In this document: positions 50,819-60,408 of the stretch, piece by piece
How positions within the stretch are numbered: the first letter of the stretch is position 1
Layout of the letters: the number at the start of each line of letters is the position of its first letter
Assembly: GCF_003286085.1 (NCBI RefSeq)
Contig: NW_020825335.1
Location: 248,001 to 312,000, forward strand
Length of the DNA: 64,000 nucleotides
Source: Drosophila persimilis
Taxonomy: Eukaryota; Arthropoda; Insecta; Diptera; Drosophilidae
Direction of reading: 5' to 3'
Made by a program: the position numbers and the translations under genes
The notes under the pieces: generated by a model
The model's database searches: none
Seen by the model: the letters and a program-made list of their open reading frames with translations, nothing else
What the model was told of the DNA's origin: nothing

Positions 50819-52264
50819 TTAAAGTCGTCTTGTGTGGCGATACCTGCAAAATGTACCGCTGTGTACGCGTTTCCCATCCCGATACGCACGTGCAGTGCAT
50901 CCTATGGCGCAATGACCCGAAGGAGAAAATTCAGGTGTTCAAGTTGGAGACTGTTACTTACGGAACCAAGCCTGCCGCTTTCTTAGCAATTCGTGCTATG
51001 CATCAATTGGCAAATGATAAAGAGTTGCGATTTCCGCTTGGCGCTGATGTTGTTCGAAGAGATTTCTATGTCGATGATATCATATCTGGAGGGGACAGCA
51101 TTGAATCTGTCATCAAGATTCGTCAGCAGGTAAAGAAGCTACTTTCGAAAGGAAGTTTTCCCATACGTAAATGGTGTTCCAATGAACCCGCTGCTTTGGA
51201 AGGCGTATCGGAGGCGGATCGCGAAAAGTTCCCTACCTTTAATGACGGGACTGAAGTAACCAAGGCGCTTGGTCTAGTTTTGGGATCCCACCACGGACAA
51301 TCATCTGTTTAGCTTGGCTCACGTCGCAACCGCTGCAGGCCCAATATCGAAGCGTTCGGTCCTGTCTACACTAGCTGGGTTCTACGATCCTCTAAGGCTC
51401 ATCTCTCCCATCATCACAAAAGCTAAAATATTTATGCAGTCGCTATGGAACGAAAGCCTAAAGTTGAATTGGGACGAAAGCCTGCCCCAGGATCTACATA
51501 CGACTTGCATTGAGCTGACTTCGCAGTTGTCGATGGTTGAAAACTTTAAGTTTCCACGTTACGTGCTTCGGCAGCAAGCCAGATTAGAAATGCACGCGTT
51601 TTGTGATGCGAGCCAAGTAGCATATGGCGCCTGTGTATACATGCGTTCGGAAGCTCTTGGCATTGTGCAAAGTCATCTCTTATGCTCTAAATCCAGAGTC
51701 GCTCCCTTGAAAAGTATGACCATCCCCAAGCTTGAGCTATCCGGTGCCCTCATATTAGCCGAACTAGTGTCCAACATAGTTAAGGGATTATCAGCTCCAT
51801 GCCAAATACATTGCTGGTCGGATTTGTCCATAGCCCTTGCCTGGATTCGATAATCACCATTGAATTTTAATATATTTGTTTCTAATCGAGTTCAGCAGAT
51901 TCAGGAGCTCACCGCTGAAATGACTTGGCATCACGTGCCCACAAAGTTTAATCCTGCCGACATCATATCACGTGGATCCACGCCCGCTGAACTAATGGAT
52001 AGCAGCCTTTGGATCTCTGGACCACCATTCTTGCGTCTTGAGAGCTCAGAGTGGCCTGCAGGCTTGCAATTGCCGACCGATGTACCAGAACGTCGTCATG
52101 CAGCATTGGTTGTTTCAAACGAAAGGGATGTATCGTACGATTGCAAATTTCAAAACTCATTCGGATCCATGCAGCGCGTCTTTGCTTACATATATCGATT
52201 CTACATTCTCAAGGACAAAGGCATAGCGCGGTCGAAGGGTCAACTTAACTCAACTTGCTCATAA
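50819..52264 (+). pseudogene. pol: BEL-4 RT and RNase H, broken
   Basis: RT resumes as VVLCGDTCKMYRCVRVS. ORF 50830-51312 includes TKPAAFLAIRAMHQL and the catalytic FYVDDIISGG. ORF 51314-51853 carries LAGFYDPLRLISP, the RNase H motifs FCDASQVAYGACV, KLELSGALILAELV and WSDLSIALAWIR and stops at TAA (51851) where related elements have an Asp or Glu codon. ORF 51860-52264 continues (HVPTKFNPADIISRGSTP). The product would be several fragments. Confidence 0.86.
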
Positions 52265-53519
52265 GGGCAATACAGCAGTAACAATTTTCGGAAGAGATAA
52301 GGGCCCTTGCCAGCAAACAGGCCAAAAAGCACGATGGCCTCACTGAATCCATTTCTGGATAGCTTTGGATTGCTGCGGGTTGGAGGCCGCCTCAAAAATG
52401 CCGAATTGGACTACGACGCGAAGCACCCGATCCTGCTTCCTAAGGGACATCCTGTCACTGTATCTATTATTATCTTCTTTAACGAAAGGTTTCTCCACGC
52501 AGGAGCTCAAGGATTGCTCGGATTGCTTCGGCAAAAATTCTGGCCTATTGGTGGACGCAAATATGTAGCGGGCATCATTCGCAAATGTGTTAGATGCTTT
52601 CGTTTGAAGCCAGTGCTGAGGGAACATATCATGGGAAACTTGCCTACGGATCGCGTAAGGACTAATCCAGCATTCCACACAACGGGAGTTGATTTTTGCG
52701 GACCCTCTTATCACAAGTCGGATGTCAGAAGCAGGCCTCCTATCAAATGTTACATCGGTGTCTTCGTATGCTTTAGCACCAAAGCAACTCATTTGGAAGT
52801 CGTTTGGGATCTATCTACAGCATCCTTTCTGACAGCATTAAGGCGTTTTATAAGTCTACGTCCCAAACCTCGAATCATCTGGTCAGACAACGCTACAAAT
52901 TTTGTAGGAGCAAAAAATTAGGTTTTGGAGCTTCGGCAAATGTTCCTCAGCGATCCTCATACGTCGACTGTGTCACATCTCTGCGTTTCTAGTGGAATCG
53001 ATTGGAAATTCATCCCCCCTCGCTCACCTCATTTTGGGGGTTTGTGGGAGGCGGCTGTTAAAGCAGCTAAATATCATTTTCATCGCATCGTCGGGACCTA
53101 CATTTTAACTCTTGATGAAATTCAGACCTTCGCTTGTGAAATCTCTGCTTTGTTAAATTCCCGTCCGCTTTATGCAATTACAGAAAGTCCCGATGATCTA
53201 GATGTGCTCATGCCAAACCACTTTCTCAATGGAGCCCCGAAAGCTGCATTCGACGAGCCAGATGTGTCGCATCTCCGGGTCAACCTACTTAGTCGATGGC
53301 AGCGACTGTGTCAAATGAAGCAGGCGTTTTGGAGAAAATGGAGCAAACGCTGCCACCATTAAGGTGGCCGCTTGGCCGCATTGAGAGCGTCATCCCAGGA
53401 AAAGATGGAACCATCAGAGTAGCCGTCATCCGCACTCAAACAGGGCCGTTGGAAAAATAGCGGTTCTGCCCCTTCAGGATGGATCTGTTGAAAGCCTTTG
53501 CCTTCCAACGGGGGGTGAA
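52265..53519 (+). pseudogene. pol: BEL-4 integrase, broken
   Basis: ORF 52307-52921 holds the zinc-binding domain (NERFLHAGAQGLL, CVRCFRLKP) and catalytic Asp residues in GVDFCGP and WSDNATNFVGAK. A TAG at 52919 interrupts it. ORF 52925-53362 holds FIPPRSPHFGGLWEAAVK (Glu) and NSRPLYAITESPDDLDVL. The C-terminal DUF5641-like part is out of frame. From 53127 onward this sequence is duplicated at 58655-59085. Confidence 0.88.
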
Positions 53520-53557
53520 TGTTCGGAGCAGAACCCAGCCGATTAGTTGCTTGCCAA

Positions 53558-54024
53558 TGTAGAAAGAGAATTCAAATATAATTTGAACAGAGAAAAACAG
53601 AGAAAAACACTTCTGTTCAGTCGTTTGGTTTTGGTAGGAATAAATCCAATTTATTCTTCATAAATTTCTTTAGCCTAAAAGTACATAATAATCTGTCGCT
53701 AAGAGCAGCGGCAGAACGGGATTATGTAGCATGCCATATGTATGTGTATATTTATGTTTGTAAGAATGTATATGCAGAAGGCATATACATTGGATATATT
53801 GGGATATATTGCCGACACTGCAGTTCTCACGCTGCAGGCCACATACAAGGGACTGATCGTATTACAGCTCTTGAGTGCGGCTGTGTTACGTAAACATTGC
53901 GACAAAGTGTCTTTATGTTTATGAGCGTGATACTCTACATTAACTTTGGTCATATGACCACTTGACATATTGTATACACTACAATGCTGTGGGCATATGC
54001 TTATATGGCATACAACATACTACA
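53558..54024 (-). mobile_element. 412-like 3' LTR, unit I
   Basis: 467 bp, TGTAGTATGTTGTATGCC... to ...CTTTCTACA on the minus strand. The preceding minus-strand sequence has a purine tract (AAAAAGGGAGG), so this is a 3' LTR; 54025-54090 is the last of the internal region. It is related to the LTR at 6744-7251. It was inserted in the BEL-4 3' LTR; the other end of the element is lost. Confidence 0.82.
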
Positions 54025-54090
54025 CCTCCCTTTTTAGAGAAATAACGTAAAATAATTATGTAGTTAATTAAAAAAAAAAAAAATTTTCAG

Positions 54091-54563
54091 CTTGGGATTC
54101 GGATTTGGATTCGGAGGCGTTGGCTTCGACTTCGGCTTCGGAGATGGAGTACGTGACTCGATCGATATGTGGGAAAGGCGGCTTTTGATGAAAGGCTTCC
54201 GCTGCGTATGATCGGTGTTGCATTATTTGGGGGTGGCTGAGAATAGGGCCTCTGATTGGTCAGTTACGATGGCGTGGTTCTTGAGAATCGATTAGTAATT
54301 AATCTCTGAAGAGTGGCGTGATTCTAATGCGGCTGGATTCTAGTGCGGCTGGATTCTAGTGCGGCATCTATTGTTTTATGTTCAACTTCTAGCTTAGGGT
54401 GTTTGTTTACATTGCCTGCAATCGGCTACGCGTGGTCCATTTCGAGAATGAGATTGTTTATGGGGGTTCGAAGCTGAGGGTGTCGGATTGTTTATAGTAT
54501 TGTGTGTGCAGGGTAATAGACATAGACAAGGGTATGCGGAGCATGGACTATAGATATGTCACT
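54091..54563 (-). mobile_element. Tom-like 3' LTR, truncated, unit I
   Basis: The minus strand begins AGTGACATATCTATAG at 54563, after a purine tract (GGGGG), and follows the G1 LTR to CCGAATCCCAAG at 54091, where ~280 bp of LTR and ~70 bp of flank are deleted relative to unit II. Near 54330-54365 a short block (GCGGCTGGATTCTAGT) is repeated. Confidence 0.86.
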
Positions 54564-55860
54564 CCCCCATTGGTAGATTTAAGCCTGTCCTCAGGCGATT
54601 ATCCTTGGATATAGTTCAGGTACGTCTAAAACTGTGTCGGCTGGGGATTCCTCGTCTTCGTCTAAGGATGTTTCTATGTGCGGGTGGGTTTTAGGCTTAT
54701 TACTTTTACTTAGATTAAACAATTGGTAGCTTAATCCTATTATGATTATGACAAATTACTATTTAGTCGCGTATTTTCTATTACGATTTCTTTGGTTTGC
54801 AAATAAGACAGTGGTTTAATTTTTGTTACGTTATTGTTGATGTATATGCTCTGTGCAAATTCTGGTATTGAGTTGGATATTAAGAATTCGTTTCATTGTA
54901 CACTGCAATAATGTATTTTTATTAATGCGTTACTCTCTACTTTTATTTCTTGGTTTAGGCAATCTTGGTTTAATATGGTTTTTGGTAATTTCCAAGTTAA
55001 CAATATATTGGGTTCTATGAAACTTATTTGAAAATTTTGGTGTGCTTTGGTGTATGGACATTTTGTTTCTACTTGTTTGACTATTCCTGAAATACATTCG
55101 TCATTTATTTTTCGTTTTGATTATTTTTCATATACCTCGTTTTCTAGAACGTAATAATATGTTTTGCGTTAGGTCAGTGAGGATGTTATTATCTTCATCT
55201 GGATATGGGACAATTTTAAGTATAGGAATATTTCTGATCTCTCCTGGAATGTTGGAAATTATTAGTATTTCGTTAGTGTCTGATTTCAACCAGGTAGATG
55301 TTTTGATATTTAATAATTTCTCTGAATCGATGTGTTTCAGGTAATCCTGCCTTAATAATTTTGGATTAAAGATACCTAATCTTGTTAGCTGCATGCCTAA
55401 TTCAATATCCTCTATGTACTCAGTAAAATGTTGAAGGTTAAATATTAATATTTCTAGTTGCTTATTTCTGTCATTATCCTCGTTTAATTTATTGACAACT
55501 TCTAAGCCGTAATTTACTGCTTGAATTACTAAGTTTAATTCGTTAGCTTGAACACTGTGGCTATCCAGATTGTCTATTTTCCCTTCTAATTCGACTTTAT
55601 CATCTTGATCTAACGTTCAAAATAGATATTTATATATTGGGCCTACTGCATTTATAAGGCCTCTTTTGTTTCTTTTTGCTATTTTTATGCCATTGAATTC
55701 ACGTTGCCATTTCTCGACTAACTATTGAACTTGGATTTCGTTATTAAATTGGGTTGCCTGTTCTAGTAAACTCTGATATGTCTCATCTGTTCTTGTTATA
55801 TTAATTGTTAGATAATGGTATTCATAATTAATGGGTTTGTTTTGAATATGAGATAACCAT
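54564..55860 (-). pseudogene. env: Tom-like env, minus strand, unit I
   Basis: Envelope genes of this lineage encode a membrane glycoprotein. On the minus strand the sequence runs from near the env N-terminus (55860) to its C-terminus (stop near 54600). The longest open piece is 55128-55394 (88 codons). The transmembrane end is damaged by a ~30-bp deletion near 54770; unit II keeps it. Several frameshifts exist. Its N-terminal end is fused head-to-head to plus-strand pol at 55860. There is no DINE insertion here, giving the empty site at about 54918. Confidence 0.8.
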
Positions 55861-58150
55861 TCCTTCACTTCGCTTCCGCATTAGAGAATGAATTAAGGGA
55901 ATGTAACCAGCTAAGGTTGGAACATTTAAATGACGAAGAAAAGGAGAAACTAAAGAAAGTTCTCTATGAATTTAAGGACGTGCAGTATAAAGAAGGTGAC
56001 ATTTTGACCTTCACTAGTACTATACTTCACTTCACTATACTATTAGACAGGGAATCATTCGTAAGTCAGGAAAGTAGAAATATCGTATGGTAGTAGATTA
56101 TAGAAGTCATTACGAGTTCACTCGTATGCCTTTTGGGCTAACCACTGCCCCCGCCACATTTCAAAGATGCATGAACAATCTGTTAGAAGATTTAATTTTC
56201 AAAGATTGCCTTGTGTATCTAGACGACATCATTATCTATTCCACATCATTGGAAGAACATTTGTTGTCTCTTAAAAGGGTCTTTGGAAAGTTGAGAGATG
56301 CAAACCTCAAACTTCAAATGGATAAGTGTGAATTCCTGAAGAAAGAAACGGAATTCCTAGGCCATGTAGTAACAACTAACGGCATAGTTCCTAATCCAAA
56401 GAAAATATCGTCCTTAATAAACTTCCCAATGCCCAATACAACCACAAAAATAAAATCATTCATAGGTTTATGTGGATTTTATAGGAAATTCATTCCCAAT
56501 TTCGCTAAAATAGCAAAACCAATGACACTCAAATTAAAGAAACGAGCAGTCATAGACCCAACCGAGGAAAAATACGTCGAGGCCTTCGAAAAGTTAAAAG
56601 TACTTATCACCTCAGACCCCATCCTCGCATTCCCAGATTTCAACAAAATGTTCACGGTAACAACCGATGCAAGTAACATTGCAGTAGGAGCAGTGTTGCC
56701 GCAAGACCACAAACCAATTTGCTGTGCAAGTGGAACCTTAAACGAACATGAAATCAATTATTCAGCAATAGAAAAGGAATTACTAGCTATAGTTTGGGCA
56801 ACTAAGTATTTCAGATCACCTGTTTGGTAGAACGTTTGAGATATTAAGTGATCACAAACCCTTCATTTGGTTGAATAACCAAATATGAAGCTACAACGAT
56901 GGAAGATCAAATTAAATGAATTTGACTTCAAAATAAAATATTTACCAGGAAAGGAGAACTATGTAGCTGATGCACTATCAAGAGTAAAGATCAACGAAAA
57001 CCTACTCGGGGAAACCATTAATAGTGATTGTGCAACAGTCCATAGCGCGCAAGAAGATAAAACAAATTATATTCCACTTACTGAGCGACCAATCAATTAC
57101 TATAATAGGTAAATAGAACTGATTAAAGGAAATGAGGATAAGGTAGAAACATCCCACTATTTCCACAAGATACTGATAAAAATCACATATACTGAAATGA
57201 CAGAGTCATTAGCGAAAGATATAATAAAGGAATATGTGTGTACCAAAAAGAGTGCACTATATTTCCATAATGAAGTAGACTTCCCACTGTGCCAAAAGGC
57301 ATTCCTGGAGATAATCAGTCCAAATCACTTCACTAAACTGATTAAATCCAATACCAAACTCATAGATATTCCGAACTACTCCGAATTCAAGGAACAAATA
57401 TTAAAGAATCATAAAGAACTACTTCACCCAGGTATCGAAAAGACCACTAATTGGTTTAAAGGAAAATTCTACTACCCCGATTATCAAAAGTTAATCCAAA
57501 ATATTATCAATGAATATCCTACGTGCAACGTTGCTAAAACAGAGCATCGTAACACCAATCTAACCTTCGAGATCACCCCTGAAATACAAAATATCAGAGA
57601 AAAGTATGTCATGGATTTCTATTTGGTAGGCAATCAACAATTCCTATCAGGCATTGATGTATATTCTAAATTCGCTACCCTTGTAGAAGTTAAGAGTCGT
57701 GACTGGTTAGAAACAAAGAGAGCCATCATAAAAGTCTTTAACGAAATGGACAAGCCACAGGGAATTAAAGCCGACAAAGATTCAGCCTTTATGTGCGCAG
57801 CATTGCAAGCATGGTTGAATGCGGAAAATGTGAAAATCGAAATCACTACCAGTAAAAACGGAGTTTCTGATGTAGAACGGCTACATAAAACGATCAATGA
57901 AAAATTAAGAATCATTTCAAGCGAGGATAACATAGAAAACAAGCTCACAAAAATTCGAGTAATTCTATACACTTATAAACATAAAACGGTTCATAATACT
58001 ACAAAAAGATCCCCAGCTGATATCTTCCTGTACGCTTGACTACCAGATTATGAAGATCAATCATTTGAATAACGTTCGAATCGACTTTGAAGTAGACACA
58101 CGCTACAAGAATGCACCCCTAGTTAAAACAAAAACAACCAACCCGTTCAA
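55861..58150 (+). pseudogene. pol: G3: Tom-like pol, unit I
   Basis: Starts within the protease-RT linker (matches 27728 in G1) and has two deletions before RT, one of which (56108) removes the VDYR...FHQIP block kept in G4. ORF 56087-56830 keeps [15 protein letters not shown], the catalytic [12 protein letters not shown] and RNase H ([13 protein letters not shown]). A frameshift at 56820 and a stop follow. ORF 57197-58039 is a long integrase: LLHPGIEKTTNWFKG (zinc domain), SGIDVYSKF, GIKADKDSAFM and NGVSDVERLHKTI (D, D, E). It stops at TGA after DIFLYA. Confidence 0.87.
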
Positions 58151-58640
58151 AAGAAGAGGGGAAACTAGGCAGGTAGCACTTTGGCGAAAAGCACTTTGAA
58201 GAGAAAAATAGAGGGAGGAAAATCACCCACTATAAAACAAAATTCAAAAGAAAGAAAAAATCTAATAAAAGTAAATACGATAATTGCAGAGTACTCGAAG
58301 AGAGTACTGGGAATCCGTAGCTACAACATGATTAAGATTATAATCTTACTAATGTTCACCGTCCTACAGTCTACCGGACAGAATATAGAGATAGATCCCA
58401 TCAACTCAAGAAATTGATATCTCATATTCAAAACAAATACCATTATCTAACAATTAATATAACAAGAACAGATGAAACATATCAGAAAGTCGAATTAGAA
58501 GGGAAAATAGACAATCTGGCTAGCCGCAGTGTTCAAGCTAACGAATTAAACTTAGTAATTCAAGCAGTAAATTCCGGCATAGAAGCTGTCAATAAATTAA
58601 ACGAGGATAATGACAGAAATAAGCAACTATAAGCAACAAA
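58151..58640 (+). pseudogene. env: Tom-like env N-terminus, plus strand
   Basis: After pol, an ATG at 58330 begins a signal-peptide-like segment (MIKIIILLMFTVLQSTGQ) that ends in a TGA at 58415. The next ORF, 58414-58632, continues env (ISHIQNKYHYLTINITR...). The same region occurs on the minus strand at about 55450-55855. It is cut off at about 58632 by the duplication junction. The stop and truncation exclude a functional glycoprotein. Confidence 0.8.
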
Positions 58641-58649
58641 TAAGCAAAT

Positions 58650-59085
58650 TCAGACCTCGGCTTGTGAAATCTCTGCTTTGTTAAATTCCCGTCCGCTTTA
58701 TGCAATTACAGAAAGTCCCGATGATCTAGATGTGCTCACGCCAAACCACTTTCTCAATGGAGCCCCGAAAGCTGCATTCGACGAACCAGATGTGTCGCAT
58801 CTCCGGGTCAACCTACTTAGTCGATGGCAGCGACTGTGTCAAATGAAGCAGGCGTTTTGGAGAAAATGGAGCAAACGCTGCCACCATTAAGGTGGCCGCT
58901 TGGCCGCATTGAGAGCGTCATCCCAGGAAAAGATGGAACCATCAGAGTAGCCGTCATCCGCACTCAAAGAGGGCCGTTGGAAAAATAGCGGTTCTGCCCC
59001 TTCAGGATGGATCTGTTGAAACCCTTTGCCTTCCAACGGGGGGTGAATGTTCGGAGCAGAACCCAGCCGATTAGTTGCTTGCCAA
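58650..59085 (+). pseudogene. pol: BEL-4 integrase end and 3' LTR start, duplicated copy
   Basis: From ATTCAGACCT the sequence matches 53127-53557: ORF 58678-58890 (NSRPLYAITESPDDLDVL) is the DUF5641-type C-terminal part. It has no upstream integrase. The 3' LTR piece (TGTTCGGAGCAG, 59048-59085) ends at the 412-like LTR exactly as in unit I. Confidence 0.9.
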
Positions 59086-59542
59086 TGTAGAAAGAGAATT
59101 CAAATATAATTTGAACAGAGAAAAACACTTCTGTTCAGTCGTTTGGATTTGGTAGGAATGAATCCAATTTATTCTTCATAAATTTCTTTAGCCTAAAAGT
59201 ACATAATATTCTGTCGCTAAGAGCAGCGGCAGAACGGGATTATGTAGCATGCCATATGTATGTGTATATTTATGTTTGTAAGAATGTATATGCAGAAGGC
59301 ATATACATTGGATATATTGGGATATATTGCCGACACTGCAGTTCTCACGCTGCAGGCCACATACAAGGGACTGATCGTATTACAGCTCTTGAGTGCGGCT
59401 GTGTTACGTAAACATTGCGACAAAGTGTCTTTATGTTTATGAGCGTGATACTCTACATTAACTTTGGGCATATGACCACTTGACATATTGTATACACTAC
59501 AATGCTGTGGGCATATGCTTATATGGCATACAACATACTACA
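59086..59542 (-). mobile_element. 412-like 3' LTR, unit II
   Basis: 457 bp, almost identical to 53558-54024; it lacks one ~12-bp unit of the repeated ACAGAGAAAA near 59115. The flank 59543-59711 is internal sequence of that element up to the Tom-like LTR, A/T-rich and without a gene. Confidence 0.83.
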
Positions 59543-59711
59543 CCTCCCTTTTTAGAGAAATAACGTAAAATAATTATGTAGTTATTTAAAAAAAATAATT
59601 TTTTCATTTTCATTTTTTTTGATTGGTAATATTTTTTTTTATATCTTTATATACTATGTTGTATTTAAAAAATTTTGGTATTTTGATAGTTATATATATA
59701 GTTATATATAT

Positions 59712-60408
59712 AGTTAAATATGCGACACTTCAGTTTACGTTTTAAAAAAAGATTTTATTCTTTCACTTAAACTTAGTGTACATTGATTAGTTATTTCCCC
59801 GACGATGACTGAGGACCGATGTCTTGAATGGAATTAACTTTTGTTGAATTCTCCGACGGTGTCGCGATTGACGTTTGTCTTGAACAGAACTGATTTGCCT
59901 TCTTAAATGTAGACTATTTATATCATGATGCTCGGCTTGGGATTCGGATTTGGATTCGGAGGCGTTGGCTTCGACTTCGGCTTCGGAGATGGAGTACGTG
60001 ACTCGATCGATATGTGGGAAAGGCGGCTTTTGATAAAAGGCTTCCGCTGCGTATGATCGGTGTTGCATTATTTGGGGGTGGCTGAGAATAGGGCCTCTGA
60101 TTGGTCAGTTACGATGGCGTGGTTCTTGAGAATCGATTAGTAATTGATCTCTGAAGAGTGGCGTGATTCTAATGCGGCTGGATTCTAGTCCGGCTGAATT
60201 CTAGTGCGGCATCTATTGTTTTATATTCAACTTCTAGCTTAGGGTGTTTGTTTACATTGCCTGCAATCGGCTACGCGTGGTCCATTTCGAGCGTGAGATT
60301 GTTTATGGGCGTTCGAAGCTGAGGGTGTCGGATTGTTTATAGTATTGTGGGTGCAGGGTAATAGACATAGACAAGGGTATGTGGAGCATGGACTATAGAT
60401 ATGTCACT
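59712..60408 (-). mobile_element. Tom-like LTR, complete, unit II
   Basis: 697 bp reading AGTGACATATC... to ...CATATTTAACT on the minus strand. It is bordered on its left by TATATATAT, in line with the ATAT target of the group, and on its right by the purine tract and env end. It is the only complete Tom-like LTR here and defines the ends of the G1 LTR. Confidence 0.9.

Larger units (their letters stand above)
46937..53557 (+). mobile_element. BEL-4: BEL/Pao element, 3' LTR truncated
   Basis: 5' LTR 46937-47307 (TGTTCGGAGCAGAACCC...), primer site, leader, gag, protease, RT, RNase H, integrase, purine tract (ccaacggggggtgaa) and only 38 bp of 3' LTR (53520-53557) before a 412-like LTR. DINE-F interrupts the RT. 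It belongs to a third BEL family: the LTR is unlike those of BEL-1/2 and BEL-3. The left flank is G1 pol. Confidence 0.9.
53127..58640 (+). repeat. Segmental duplication, unit I
   Basis: This 5.5-kb block contains the BEL-4 3' end, a 412-like LTR (-), a Tom-like LTR and env (-), a head-to-head junction, Tom-like pol (+) and env N-terminus (+). The same series in the same order and orientation starts again at about 58650. Shared features include an 88-codon env ORF with identical translation (55128-55394 and 62112-62378), the env/pol junction and a pol deletion. Unit I lacks ~350 bp at 54090 and ~130 bp of RT at 56108, and has no DINE. Confidence 0.88.

Noticed and set aside
53742-53924. 60-codon ORF conserved at 59260-59442, and the 89-codon ORF opposite it
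   Set aside because: They lie within the 412-like LTR; identity reflects the segmental duplication, not selection on a protein.
56479-56757. Minus-strand ORF repeated at 63623-63901
   Set aside because: It is antisense to the RT-RNase H of G3 and G4.
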